A stretch of DNA of 64,000 bases from Streptomyces lucensis JCM 4490 (GCF_014650035.1 NZ_BMUE01000002.1:682001-746000); one strand, 5' to 3'; counted from the first letter of the stretch, positions 35,040 through 44,339 are shown. Numbers and translations: made by a program. The notes: generated from the letters alone by a model not told the origin.

Positions 35040-35779
35040 ACGCCGCGCCCGCCGACCAGATCCGACTCCTCGACGTCCAGGCCCTCGACGTCCGCCTGCA
35101 GCAGCTCGCGCACAAGCGGAAGTCCCTGCCCGAGCACGCCGAGATCGAGTCGCTGAACAAGGACCTCACGCAGCTGCGCGACCTGCTGGTGGCCGCGCAG
35201 ACCGAGGAGAGCGACACCGCCCGCGAGCAGACCAAGGCCGAGCAGGACGTGGACCAGGTGCGCCAGCGTGCCGCCCGCGACCAGCAGCGTCTGGACTCCG
35301 GCGCGGTCACCTCGCCCAAGGACCTGTCCAACCTCCAGCACGAGATCGCCTCCCTCGCCAAGCGGCAGGGCGACCTGGAGGACGTCGTCCTCGAGGTCAT
35401 GGAGCGCCGCGAGTCCGCGCAGGAGCGGGTGACCGAGCTGACCGAGCGGGTCTCCTCGGTGCAGTCGAAGATCGACGACGCGACCGGCCGCCGGGACGCC
35501 GCGTTCCAGGAGATCGACGGCGAGGCCGCCTCCGTCACCAAGGAGCGGGAGGTCGTCGCCGCCTCCGTCCCCGCCGACCTGCTCAAGCTGTACGACAAGC
35601 TGCGCGGGCAGCAGGGCGGCATCGGCGCGGCCAAGCTGCACGCCCGCACCTGCCAGGGCTGCCGTCAGGAACTGGCCATCACCGAGCTGAACGAGATCCG
35701 CTCGGCTGCCCCGGACACGGTGGTCCGCTGCGAGAACTGCCGCCGCATCCTGGTGCGCACGGCCGAGTCGGGCCTGTAA
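35036..35779 (+). CDS. coiled-coil zinc-ribbon protein (CT398-like)
   Basis: 247 aa. A long coiled coil (about 10-185) is followed by a C-terminal zinc ribbon CQGCRQEL...CENCRRIL (about 205-238). The start appears to be CTG 35036: the frame is closed upstream by TAG 35015-35017, no ATG, GTG or TTG occurs until 35189, and GGGAG stands 7 nt before the CTG. The typical N-terminus (NAAPADQIRLLDVQALD) begins right after it. The CTG shares CTGA with the Nif3 stop. Nucleic-acid binding or scaffolding is the usual guess for its role. Confidence 0.88.
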   Translation: MNAAPADQIRLLDVQALDVRLQQLAHKRKSLPEHAEIESLNKDLTQLRDLLVAAQTEESDTAREQTKAEQDVDQVRQRAARDQQRLDSGAVTSPKDLSNLQHEIASLAKRQGDLEDVVLEVMERRESAQERVTELTERVSSVQSKIDDATGRRDAAFQEIDGEAASVTKEREVVAASVPADLLKLYDKLRGQQGGIGAAKLHARTCQGCRQELAITELNEIRSAAPDTVVRCENCRRILVRTAESGL

Positions 35780-35799
35780 GGGCGTCGGGGGCGTCGGGC

Positions 35800-37077
35800 G
35801 TGCGGGAGTTCATCGTCGAGGCCGACGGCGGTTCCCGGGGCAACCCGGGGCCCGCGGGCTACGGGGCCGTGGTCAGCGACGCGGCGACGGGGGAGACCCT
35901 GGCGGAGGCCGCCGAGTACATCGGCGTCGCCACGAACAACGTGGCCGAGTACCGCGGCCTCCTCGCCGGCCTGCGCGCCGCCCACACCCTGGACCCCACC
36001 GCGGCGGTCCACGTCCGGATGGACTCCAAGCTCGTCATCGAGCAGATGTCGGGCCGCTGGAAGATCAAGCACCCCGACATGAAGCCACTGGCGGCCGAGG
36101 CTAGGACGGTCCTCCCCCCGGACCAGGTCACCTACGAGTGGATCCCCCGCGCCCGGAACACCCACGCCGACCGCCTGGCCAACGAGGCGATGGACGCGGG
36201 CGCAAAGGGCGAACAATGGACCCCCGCCGCCACCGCGGCTGCGGGCAGCCGTGCCCCCGTAGCTGCGGGCAGTCGTGCCGCTGGGGCGGCACGGGTGGGC
36301 GCAGCGGCACCTCCCAGCGAGCAGCGCCCCACCACCCCGGACGAGCAGCGCCCCACCACCCCCGGTGAGGACCACCCTCCCACCCCCAGCGGAACGACCC
36401 CGCAGACCCCCAGCGAGCAGCGCCCCGGCTGGGGCGCCGCCCCCGACCTCGGCGCCCCCGCCACCCTCGTCCTCCTCCGCCACGGCGAAACCCCCCTCAC
36501 CCCCCAGAAACGCTTCTCCGGCAGCGGCGGCACCAACCCCTCCCTCTCCGACGCGGGCCGCGAGCAGGCCCACCGCGTGGCCGAGGCCCTGGCCCGCCGC
36601 GGCACCGTCCAGGCCGTCGTCGCCTCCCCCCTCGCCCGCACCCGCGAGACCGCCGGCATCGTCGCCGCCCGCCTGGGCCTGGACGTGTCCGTCGACGACG
36701 GCCTCCGGGAGACGGACTTCGGCGCATGGGAGGGCCTGACCTTCGGCGAGGTCCACGACCGCTACCCGGACGACCTCGGCGCCTGGCTCGCCGACCCGGA
36801 GGCGCACCCCACCGGCGGCGGCGAGAGCTTCGCGGAGACGGCCATCCGGATCGCCGCCACCCGCGACAAGCTGGTCGCGGCCCACGCGGGCCGCACGGTC
36901 CTGCTGGTCACGCACGTCACGCCGATCAAGACCTTCGTCCGCCTCGCCCTCGGAGCCCCGCCCAAGTCGCTGTTCCGTATGGAGCTCGCGGCGGCCTCCC
37001 TGTCGGCGGTGGCGTACTACGCGGACGGCAACGCGAGCGTCCGGCTGTTCAACGACACGTCCCACCTGCGCCCCTGA
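35800..37077 (+). CDS. bifunctional RNase H / histidine phosphatase
   Basis: 425 aa fusion. The RNase H domain (1-130) has catalytic acidic residues in EADGGSRGNPG, NNVAEYRG, MDSKLV and NTHADRLANEAM. The C-terminal phosphatase (about 220-425) has LLRHGETP and the second His in LVTHVTP. Homologues (Rv2228c, SCO2299) cleave RNA in RNA-DNA hybrids and dephosphorylate a cobalamin-type or other phosphate ester. The linker (about 140-215) contains the 44-bp repeat read as AGSRAAGAARVGAA, then EQRPTTP repeats. The 3' end overlaps eda by 29 bp. Confidence 0.92.
   Translation: MREFIVEADGGSRGNPGPAGYGAVVSDAATGETLAEAAEYIGVATNNVAEYRGLLAGLRAAHTLDPTAAVHVRMDSKLVIEQMSGRWKIKHPDMKPLAAEARTVLPPDQVTYEWIPRARNTHADRLANEAMDAGAKGEQWTPAATAAAGSRAPVAAGSRAAGAARVGAAAPPSEQRPTTPDEQRPTTPGEDHPPTPSGTTPQTPSEQRPGWGAAPDLGAPATLVLLRHGETPLTPQKRFSGSGGTNPSLSDAGREQAHRVAEALARRGTVQAVVASPLARTRETAGIVAARLGLDVSVDDGLRETDFGAWEGLTFGEVHDRYPDDLGAWLADPEAHPTGGGESFAETAIRIAATRDKLVAAHAGRTVLLVTHVTPIKTFVRLALGAPPKSLFRMELAAASLSAVAYYADGNASVRLFNDTSHLRP
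36265..36308 (+). repeat. 44-bp dispersed repeat, copy 2 (in RNase H/phosphatase linker)
   Basis: Matches 2109-2152 (opposite genomic strand) at 42 of 44 bases. A partial further copy lies directly upstream (about 36241-36262). The frame is open through it. Confidence 0.75.
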
Positions 37078-37747
37078 GCCCGGCGGCGGTTCGCGCCAGC
37101 TCCTCGACCCGGGCCCAGTCCCCGACGGCCACGGCATCCGCCGGCACCATCCAACTGCCGCCCACGCAGCCGACGTTGGGCAGGGCGAGATACTCCGGCG
37201 CGGTCGCCGGGCCGATCCCGCCGGTCGGGCAGAAGCGAGCCTGGGGCAACGGGCCCGCCAGCGACCTCAGGTAGGCGGTGCCGCCCGCCGCCTGAGCCGG
37301 GAAGAACTTCATCTCCCGCACCCCGTGCTCCAGCAGCGCGACGACCTCCGAGGCCGTTGACACCCCGGGCAGGAACGGCACCCCGGACCCGCGCATCGCC
37401 TCCAGCAGCCCCCCGGTCCACCCCGGGCTGACCAGGAACCGCGCCCCGGCCGCCACGCAGGCCCCCGCCTGTTCCGGCGTGATCACGGTCCCGGCCCCGA
37501 CCACCGCCCCCGGCACCTCGCCGGCGATCGCCCGGATCGCCTCCAGTGCGGCCGGGGTCCGCAGCGTCACCTCGATAGCGGGCAGCCCGCCCGCCACCAG
37601 GGCCCGCGCCAGGGGCACGGCGGCGGCCACGTCGGAGACGACGACCACAGGCACGACGGGCGCGAACTCCAGCACCGACTCGCCGGACCCGCCGGACCCG
37701 CCGGACCCGCCGGAACCGGCCGAGGACGAGCGCGGCGGCGAGGACAT
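37049..37747 (-). CDS. eda: 2-keto-3-deoxy-6-phosphogluconate (KDPG) aldolase
   Basis: 232 aa. Splits KDPG to pyruvate and glyceraldehyde 3-phosphate (Entner-Doudoroff/uronate routes). Visible motifs: IEVTLRTPAALEAI (catalytic Glu), GAGTVITPEQ and the Schiff-base Lys in EMKFFPAQAAGG (about 158-169), followed by CPTGGI. An N-terminal Ser/Gly repeat (GSGGSGGSGGSGES) is unusual for the family. ATG 37747. Confidence 0.9.
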   Translation of the reverse strand: MSSPPRSSSAGSGGSGGSGGSGESVLEFAPVVPVVVVSDVAAAVPLARALVAGGLPAIEVTLRTPAALEAIRAIAGEVPGAVVGAGTVITPEQAGACVAAGARFLVSPGWTGGLLEAMRGSGVPFLPGVSTASEVVALLEHGVREMKFFPAQAAGGTAYLRSLAGPLPQARFCPTGGIGPATAPEYLALPNVGCVGGSWMVPADAVAVGDWARVEELARTAAGLRGAGGTCR

Positions 37748-37845
37748 GCCCTCATCGTGCTCAGCGGCGCCCCACACCGCAACGACCGTTGCACACAGCG
37801 CAACGACGGAGATCGGGCTCGGAGCACCGGCCCGACTGACCGCTG

Positions 37846-37935
37846 GTGCACCTCCCGCTGGTGCACCTCCCGCTGGTGCACCTCCCGCTGGTGCACCTCC
37901 CGCTGGTGCACCTCCCGCTGGTGGACCTCCCGCTA
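37846..37935 (-). repeat. 15-bp minisatellite at the yaaA stop codon
   Basis: Six 15-bp units (GTGCACCTCCCGCTG on the plus strand) fill 37846-37935. The unit nearest yaaA differs and supplies its TAG stop (37933-37935). The remaining units continue the gene's last codons (EEVH) as in-frame REVHQ repeats. Confidence 0.9.
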
Positions 37936-38718
37936 GTGGACCTCCTCCACCAGCACGTCGAGAGCCCACCCCTTGCCCGCCCTGCCCGGTGCCTCCGCCT
38001 CCACGACGTAACCCAGCTCCCGCAGCACCTCCACCAGCGCGGCCGGGTCCTTCGGCGCGGCTCCCGCGGTCAGCAGGCTCCGCACCATCCGTCCCTTGGT
38101 CGCCTTGTTGAAGTGGCTGACGACCTTCCGGGTCGGCGCGTGCAGCACCCGTACGGTCGCCGTGCGCTCCGCGACCTCGCCCTTGGGCTTCCAGGCCGCC
38201 GCGTACGCCGCGGACCGCAGATCCAGCACCAGACCGTCCCCGGCCGCCTCGGGCAGCACCTCGGCCATCGGAGCCCGCCAGTGCCCGGCCAGCGCTCCGA
38301 GCGCGGGCAGCTTCACGCCCATCGAACAGCGGTAGGAGGGGATCCGGTCCGTCACCCGCACGGCGCCCCACAGCCCCGAGAAGACCAGCAGCGTCCTCGC
38401 CGCGCGCCGCCTGGCCGCCGCGTCCAGCGTGGCCAGGTCGAGGGCGTCGTAGAGGACACCGGTGTAGATCTCCCCGGCGGGACGGGCGCCGGCCGTCGGC
38501 AGCCCGGCGTTCTTCGCGACCTCGCCGCGCAGCCCCTCGCTCAGCCCGAGCACCTCGCGCGCCTTCTCCTCGTCGCCCGCGCACAGCTCGACCAGCTCGC
38601 CGAGCACCGCCTCGCGCGCGGCGGTGAGCCCTGGCAGGGACAGCGACCCGATGTCCAGCGGGGCGCCCCCGCCCGCGCTCGCCTTGCCTTCCGAGGGCGG
38701 CAGCAGGACCAGCAACAC
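37933..38718 (-). CDS. yaaA: YaaA-family peroxide stress protein
   Basis: 261 aa, DUF328/YaaA. Recognisable by LLPPSEGKA (about 7-15), the central LLVFSGLWGAVRVTDRIPSYRCSM and the C-terminal VVSHFNKATKGRMVR. E. coli YaaA lowers free iron and protects DNA under H2O2 stress. GTG 38718 with GAGGAG upstream. It is divergent from the RNB nuclease. Its final codons and stop lie at the edge of a 15-bp minisatellite. Confidence 0.9.
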   Translation of the reverse strand: MLLVLLPPSEGKASAGGGAPLDIGSLSLPGLTAAREAVLGELVELCAGDEEKAREVLGLSEGLRGEVAKNAGLPTAGARPAGEIYTGVLYDALDLATLDAAARRRAARTLLVFSGLWGAVRVTDRIPSYRCSMGVKLPALGALAGHWRAPMAEVLPEAAGDGLVLDLRSAAYAAAWKPKGEVAERTATVRVLHAPTRKVVSHFNKATKGRMVRSLLTAGAAPKDPAALVEVLRELGYVVEAEAPGRAGKGWALDVLVEEVH

Positions 38719-38789
38719 GTACTCCTCACGTAGACCTCCGCGACAGCGTACGGCGTGCCGCCCACCCGGCCCCGACCTACGCTCGTCAC

Positions 38790-40232
38790 ATGCCCCGCCG
38801 CAAGATCCGCGTGACCGGCGCCCCTCAGGCCCACCTCCGGGCCGCGCTCGCCGCACTGCGTACCTCGCTCGGCATCCCCGAGGACTTCCCGCCCGAGGTG
38901 CGGCAGGAGGCCGAGCGCGCGGCCAGGGGACCCATGCCGCCGTCGTACGACGCCACGGACATCCCCTTCTTCACCCTCGACCCGCCCGCCTCCGCCGACC
39001 TCGACCAGGCGATGCACCTGTCCCGGCGGGGCACCGGATACCGGGTCCGCCACGCCGTCGCCGACGTCGCCGCCTTCGTCGTGCCCGGCGGTGCCCTGGA
39101 CGCGGAGACGCACCGGCGGGTGAGCACGCTCTACTTCCCGGACGGCAGGATCCCGCTGCACCCCACCGTGATCGGCGACGACGCGGCCGGCCTGCTGCCG
39201 GGGCGGACCCGCCCGGCCGTGCTGTGGACGATCGACCTGGACGCGGAGGGCCGGACCGTCGACGTCGACGTGCGACGGGCCCTCGTCCGCAGCCGGGCCG
39301 GACTCGACCACGCCTCAGTGCAGGAGCACATCGACGCCGGTACGGCCGAGGAACCCGTAGCCCTGCTCAAGGAGATCGGCACGGCACGGGAGCGGCTGGA
39401 GCTGGAGCGCGGCGGCATCTCCCTGAACGTTCCCGAACAGGAGATCACCGAGCAGGAGCACGGCTACGTGCTGAGCTACCGCGCCCCGCGGCCCGCCGAG
39501 AACTGGAACGCCCAGCTGTCCCTGCTCACCGGCATAGCGGCGGCCGAGCTGATGCTCGCCCACGGCACCGGCATCCTGCGCACCCTGCCCGCCGCCCCCG
39601 ACGGCGCCGTGGCCCGCCTGCGCCGCACCGCGACCGCCCTGCGCATCGACTGGCCGCACCACGTCTCCTACGCGACCCTGATCCGCACCCTCGACCCGCA
39701 CGACCCCCGGCACGCGGCCTTCCTCCAGGAGTGCACGACACTCCTGCGCGGAGCCCGCTACACCCCCTTCCGCGCCGGCGTACGGCCCGCGATCACCACG
39801 CACGCCGCCGTCGCCGCCCCCTACACCCACTGCACCGCCCCGCTGCGCCGCCTGGCCGACCGCTACGCCTCGGAGATCTGTCTGGCGGCCGTCGCCGACC
39901 GGCCCCCGCCCGGCTGGGTCCTGACCGCCCTCGACGCGCTGCCCGGCCAGATGTCCGAAGGGTCCCGGCGCGCGGGCACGGTCGAACGGGAATGCGTCGA
40001 CATCGTCGAGGCGGCCCTGCTGGCGGACCGGGTCGGGGAGGTCTTCGACGGCTGTGTGGTGGACCTGGACGAGCACCGGCCGACCGCCGGGACCGTGCAG
40101 CTGGAGTCCCCGGCGGTCAGCGGCCGGGTCGAGGGCGAGCGGCTGCCGCTCGGCGAACGCCTGCCGGTACGCCTCACCCGGGCGGACCCCGGGGCGGCGA
40201 AGATCCTCTTCACCGCGCTCGCCGGCGCCTGA
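38790..40232 (+). CDS. RNB-domain exoribonuclease (RNase II/R-like)
   Basis: 480 aa. The RNB catalytic core begins near DATDIPFFTLDPPASADLDQAMHL (metal-binding Asp cluster, about 52-75) and continues to YTHCTAPLRRLADRY (about 347-361). These hydrolyse RNA 3' to 5'. Classic cold-shock and S1 RNA-binding domains are missing, so this is a short version. ATG 38790 has TACGCT at 38778-38783 with a 6-nt spacer, indicating leaderless transcription. Confidence 0.88.
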   Translation: MPRRKIRVTGAPQAHLRAALAALRTSLGIPEDFPPEVRQEAERAARGPMPPSYDATDIPFFTLDPPASADLDQAMHLSRRGTGYRVRHAVADVAAFVVPGGALDAETHRRVSTLYFPDGRIPLHPTVIGDDAAGLLPGRTRPAVLWTIDLDAEGRTVDVDVRRALVRSRAGLDHASVQEHIDAGTAEEPVALLKEIGTARERLELERGGISLNVPEQEITEQEHGYVLSYRAPRPAENWNAQLSLLTGIAAAELMLAHGTGILRTLPAAPDGAVARLRRTATALRIDWPHHVSYATLIRTLDPHDPRHAAFLQECTTLLRGARYTPFRAGVRPAITTHAAVAAPYTHCTAPLRRLADRYASEICLAAVADRPPPGWVLTALDALPGQMSEGSRRAGTVERECVDIVEAALLADRVGEVFDGCVVDLDEHRPTAGTVQLESPAVSGRVEGERLPLGERLPVRLTRADPGAAKILFTALAGA

Positions 40233-40338
40233 CGAAGGCCGTGCCCCTGTGCCACGATCGAGCTGACGGTTCCCGATTTCCAGGACAGGTGATCTTGGGA
40301 TGTCCCAGTCTGGCGACCGACCGAAGGAGGGGCGTGAC

Positions 40339-40917
40339 ATGACCGCCGTGGCGCATGAGCCCACAACGCCGGCCGAGGGCCTGCTGGACATCTTCCTGTC
40401 CCTCGACACCCCGGAGGGTTTCCGGGCCGAACTGATCGAGGGGCAGATCGTCGTGACACCGCCGCCGGACGGGGACCACGAGGACTACATCAACCGGATC
40501 ATGAAGCAGGTGATCCGACGGTCGATGACCGACATGGATTTCTCGGGCAACAAAGGCCTGAAGCTGAGGAGCGGTGGCGCCTGCCCGAAGAACCACGTGA
40601 TCCCGGACGGCACCTTCGCCCCCGCGGCCGCGCGCCTGTACCGGGGAGCCGACCCGTGGATGCCCTGCGACGGCGTCGCGATGGTGCTGGAGGTGACGTC
40701 CAGCAAGCCGGAGGCCGACCGAGAGGCCAAACGCCGCTGCTACGCCCGCGGGGCCATCCCCCTCTACCTGCTGGTCGACCGTGAGACCTCCATGGTGACG
40801 CTGTTCAGCGAGCCCGAGAAGGACGACTACCTGAGGCTGGTCCGGCGGTCCTTCGGAGACCCGTTGTCCCTCCCCGAGCCGTTCGCCCTCGACCTGGACA
40901 CCGCGGACTTCCTCTGA
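40339..40917 (+). CDS. Uma2-family (DUF820) restriction-endonuclease-fold protein
   Basis: 192 aa from ATG 40339, preceded by GGAGGGG at 6 nt; ATG 40300 is an alternative. The PD-(D/E)xK-like core shows ELIEGQIVV, HVIPDGTFAP and VLEVTSSKPEADREAKRRCYA (about 113-133), the usual Uma2 layout. These are widespread and abundant in Streptomyces; their biological role is unclear. It lies directly before rnpB. Confidence 0.85.
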   Translation: MTAVAHEPTTPAEGLLDIFLSLDTPEGFRAELIEGQIVVTPPPDGDHEDYINRIMKQVIRRSMTDMDFSGNKGLKLRSGGACPKNHVIPDGTFAPAAARLYRGADPWMPCDGVAMVLEVTSSKPEADREAKRRCYARGAIPLYLLVDRETSMVTLFSEPEKDDYLRLVRRSFGDPLSLPEPFALDLDTADFL

Positions 40918-40972
40918 CCGCGGGACGACGGGCGGAATCGGGCGCCCCGCGCGCCCGGTACCATGGTCCACA

Positions 40973-41386
40973 CGGCAGACGAGCCGGGCGGGCGGCCGCG
41001 TGGAGTCCCTTCGGGGGCTTCCCGAGGAACGTCCGGGCTCCACAGGGCAGGGTGGTGGCTAACGGCCACCCGGGGTGACCCGCGGGACAGTGCCACAGAA
41101 AGCAGACCGCCGGGGGCTCCGGCCCTCGGTAAGGGTGAAACGGTGGTGTAAGAGACCACCAGTGCCCAGGGTGACCTGGGCAGCTAGGTAAACCCCACCC
41201 GGAGCAAGGTCAAAAGGAGCGCCGTCAAAAGCGCTCTGCGCGGACGTTCGAGGGCTGCCCGCCCGAGTCCGCGGGTAGACCGCACGAGGCCGGTGGCAAC
41301 ACCGGCCCTAGATGGATGGCCGTCGCCCCAGGGCCCGCGAGGACCCCGGGGAACAGAACCCGGCGTACAGCCCGACTCGTCTGCCG
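40973..41386 (+). ncRNA. rnpB: RNase P RNA, bacterial class A
   Basis: The ends pair as helix P1: CGGCAGACGAGCCGGGC (40973-40989) with GCCCGACTCGTCTGCCG (41370-41386). Conserved core parts are visible: GGAACGTCCGGGCTCC near 41026-41041, CACAGAAAGCAGACCGCC near 41094 and GGGTAAGGGTGAAA-like J11/12 to P10 sequence near 41130. It matures tRNA 5' ends. A TACCAT -10 box lies at 40959-40964. The last 28 bases are duplicated at 44992-45019. Confidence 0.97.
41358..41385 (+). repeat. attL-like direct repeat (rnpB 3' end)
   Basis: Begins ACCCGGCGTACAGCCCGACT and lies inside the conserved 3' end and P1 helix of rnpB. Confidence 0.85.
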
Positions 41387-41568
41387 CTAACTGCGGCTTT
41401 GCCTTGGATAGGGCTTCTGACCTGCGTCGGAGGCCCTGGGGGGCACAGCGACATCCCTCCCGGTCGACAGCATGCTGGGCTTCACCCTCCTGATGATGGC
41501 CGGAGATCAACGGCGCGCGTTCATCTCGAAACGAGGCCCCCCGAACCTTCGAAGACTCTTCGCTAGCG

Positions 41569-41610
41569 CGGGGTGGGGCCGGTGTCCACCGGGGCACCGG
41601 CCCCACCCCG
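41569..41610 (+). terminator. strong hairpin downstream of rnpB
   Basis: A perfect 16-bp stem: CGGGGTGGGGCCGGTG (41569-41584) pairs with 41595-41610 across a 10-nt loop. Probably a terminator at the left part of the island; no U-tract, as usual in Streptomyces. Confidence 0.65.
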
Positions 41611-41643
41611 TTGTGACGGGCTCGGGCAAACCGCCCGGTCTGG

Positions 41644-41751
41644 TCAGCGGACGAACTCGACCATGATGGTCGCCGTGCCGGGCCTATGTCGGGCGTCGCC
41701 CGCGTAGGTGACCGTGTACTGGGGGTACGGGTTCCAGTCAAGTGGGGTGTC
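41644..41751 (-). pseudogene. C-terminal fragment of an unknown gene
   Basis: On the minus strand the codons read DWNPYPQYTVTYAGDA and end in TATIMVEFVR before TGA 41644-41646. The peptide looks like a beta-rich protein C-terminus with no start or upstream part. It was cut at about 41751, where other sequence begins. Confidence 0.5.
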
Positions 41752-41779
41752 ACACCCCGCCCGCCAATGCGAGCCCGCC

Positions 41780-42982
41780 CAGTGCAGCCTGCAGCATCCT
41801 GTACAACGACCGCATCACGTTCTCGGCGATGACCTGCAGCGAACCAGGTGAGCCGATGATCGGAGGCTTTGCCACCTGGCGCAACATACCGATCACCTTC
41901 GATCAGGCCGACACCGGCTCCGCGACTGTGCAGGTGGCCAACTACCTGCGGGTCACGCCCAACACCTCGAGTAGCCCAGTTGGGCCCAACATCGAGATCG
42001 GCTTATACGCCAAGGAAGACGGGGAGGACCACCCACAGCTACGGGCCGCGCTGGTCAGAGCTGACCACCAGTGGCGGCCGTACGAAGGTCATCACGGCCG
42101 GGGTCCACCCGGAACAAGCCGGACAAGCGTAACCACACTTACATGACGGTCCGCCAGGACCATGGCAAACAGTGGGACGTCCTGTACGACTTCAACAAGG
42201 TCGGGTCCACCACCAGCCAGCTCAAGGTAGTGGGCGGTGCCACCAACCGCATCGACGTCGGGCTCGAGGTGACCGGCCCCAAGTACGTCCACGTGCCATC
42301 GATCGCGGACCGCATGCAGTTCATGACCGGCAACAAGGTCTGGGAGAAGGTAGCCACGCGCAATGTGGCCAAGTCCATCACTCTCCCCGCGTGCAGCACG
42401 AGCCACAAGCCGCCCACCTGCTTCACCACCAAGCTGGCTGACAGCTCGAACTTCACGCAGTGGACGGTGAGCAAGCCACGCCGACAGGCCGCCGCCCTCC
42501 CCCCGCCGACCATAGCGAGCAGCGGCCAGCCCGGCACCTTCAACGGCGTGGACCAGCAGGCCCTGCAAACCTGCCTGGACGACGACCCCGACGCCTGTCT
42601 GACCAGCGTGTCCGGCCTGGCCGAGTGCGTCACTACCGTTCGGATCTGCAACGCCGCCGCCCTGTCTGCCGACGGCAACACCGACGACACCCCTACCGAC
42701 GCCGACGTATCGACCGCCGACATCCGCGACCAAGCCGCAGCCACCTTCGACGTTCCCGCCGACGCCCTTGCCGTCAATCCGCCGGCCCTGCCGACCGGCC
42801 GGCAGATCAGCCGTCCGGCTGCCGACAACAGCGGTGAGGCCGCCTGGACAGTGACCTCCACCCACTCAACCCCCGGGCTGCAGCACACCGACCAGCGCTT
42901 CGACGGCTTCACCGCCCGCTACTCCGCACGCACTGGCGAACTGCTGGACGCCTGCTGGGGCGATCTGTGCGACGCCTCATGA
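41780..42982 (+). pseudogene. frameshifted secreted-protein gene
   Basis: Protein-like sequence appears successively in three frames. First ITFSAMTCSEPGEPMIGGFA to EIGLYAKEDGEDH, then from about 42028 SYGPRWSELTTSGGRTKVIT, then from about 42115 DKRNHTYMTVRQDHGKQWD onward to a TGA at 42980-42982. At least two frameshifts and no N-terminal signal mean the gene is broken. The first part contains a TTA codon, rare in Streptomyces. The C-terminal region (about 42143-42982) is still open and might be expressed from ATG 42143, but this is unlikely to be functional. Confidence 0.65.
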
Positions 42983-43042
42983 GCGCCGTCACCCGCATCT
43001 GCCGACGCCCCTCGCCCTCGCCCGCACGCAAGGAGCCTCCAG

Positions 43043-44320
43043 GTGAACACCCGTAGCCCGCTGGCCCGTCTGGCACGCGGCGCCGTCACAGCCACCGCCC
43101 TGGCCCTGCTCACCGCGGCCACCGCTGCCGCTCACCCAGCCCCGGCCGCAGATGCAGTGGACCCAGGTTCGGCCCTGTTCGTCGACGCCGCTGCCGTTCC
43201 CGCAGAGCAGCTGCGCGCATTCGATCAGCCCATTCCGCTTGCCGACTACCTGCGCACGCACGGCTCGACCACCCTGGCACGGCCGACGGCCGGCGACCCG
43301 AGTCCACCCGACGATGACCTCAAGCAGCAGTGCGCCAGCCATGCCGCCCAGGCCAAGACGACCGTCGGCTGGACCAAATCCCGCTTCGAAAGCTGCCAGA
43401 AGCGCCCGTACGATCTGGTCCTACGCGACACCAGAGGCACTACCACCATCGGCCGCCTCTGGTTCGACCAGTGGATCCTGGGCTTCTCCTACGACGGCAG
43501 CCGCCGCGTCGACTACATCGCGAGCATCGAGAACATACGCGTCCAGCCCATCCCCACCGAAGACGCCACCAAATGGCGCCTCGGCCAGCACTTCCGCTCC
43601 AGCATCAGCGCCTCCACCAGCGACCCGGACCCCCAAGTGACCGAGCCGCAGACCAAGGAACGCGACGAACTGCTAGGCGAGTGGGATCGCAACCCGCAGT
43701 GGACTCTCACCTACACCTCCCCAGACAAGGGACCTCTGTTCGATCAGGGCAACCTGCAGCGCGTGAACTCCACCGTGACCATGGACCTGACCGCCAGCTC
43801 TCCCAACGCCGCCCCCTTCACCGGAGGGGTCGACAACTACCACTCCAACGTCCGCTACGACTACGCCGGAAAGTCCGCGGGCAAGCACAAGGGCACCGTC
43901 TTCACCTCCGCCCGGGTCGAGCTCGTCATGAGTCGGAAAGACCCAGCCGTCAACGAGAGTGCCCTGCACATCTATGACGCCCTACACCGACCCGAGCGCA
44001 CCTTCCCCTCCTGGCCCGGCAAGACGATCCCAGGAACGAAGGAACCCCTGCACCGCGACTCCAAAAAGGTCGACGACAACCGCAAGAGGTCCATCCAGGA
44101 ATGCAAAAAGGTCTGGAGAGACTACTCCGGCACCGGCCTACAGTGCGACGAGTATCCTTTCGCCTCCACCAAGGAGGGTTCCACCAAGGGTGACAACCGT
44201 TTCTCCGTCCGACTGATCGACGGCACGGACAACCGTAAGGGCGGGGAGCGGCTCAATGAGATGTACACCCTCAACCGTGTGCTGGACGGCGATCCCTTCT
44301 ACCTGAAGATCACCGACTAG
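43043..44320 (+). CDS. secreted NucA/NucB-type deoxyribonuclease, toxin candidate
   Basis: 425 aa. A signal peptide ends near AAAHPAPAADA (about residue 38). A large N-terminal/middle region (40-330) of unknown fold follows, then the nuclease core DDNRKRSIQECKKVW ... CDEYPFASTKEG (about 345-380) and a final GGERLNEMYTL segment. CDEYPFAST is the hallmark of NucA/NucB secreted nucleases. GTG 43043 follows AAGGAG. The next gene starts 19 nt after the stop. The long unknown N-terminal part distinguishes it from the small Bacillus enzymes and recalls modular toxins. Confidence 0.8.
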   Translation: MNTRSPLARLARGAVTATALALLTAATAAAHPAPAADAVDPGSALFVDAAAVPAEQLRAFDQPIPLADYLRTHGSTTLARPTAGDPSPPDDDLKQQCASHAAQAKTTVGWTKSRFESCQKRPYDLVLRDTRGTTTIGRLWFDQWILGFSYDGSRRVDYIASIENIRVQPIPTEDATKWRLGQHFRSSISASTSDPDPQVTEPQTKERDELLGEWDRNPQWTLTYTSPDKGPLFDQGNLQRVNSTVTMDLTASSPNAAPFTGGVDNYHSNVRYDYAGKSAGKHKGTVFTSARVELVMSRKDPAVNESALHIYDALHRPERTFPSWPGKTIPGTKEPLHRDSKKVDDNRKRSIQECKKVWRDYSGTGLQCDEYPFASTKEGSTKGDNRFSVRLIDGTDNRKGGERLNEMYTLNRVLDGDPFYLKITD

Positions 44321-44339
44321 CAGGAAGGCTCTACCGACC

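Noticed and set aside
37846..37935. CRISPR or iteron array
   Set aside because: Units are contiguous 15-mers without spacers and overlap a stop codon; a minisatellite.
40973..41386. Protein-coding frames over rnpB
   Set aside because: The region is the conserved RNase P RNA; open frames are incidental.
41742..42146. An intact small secreted-protein gene
   Set aside because: No signal peptide; the protein-like signal moves to other frames before the stop, so it is part of a broken gene.
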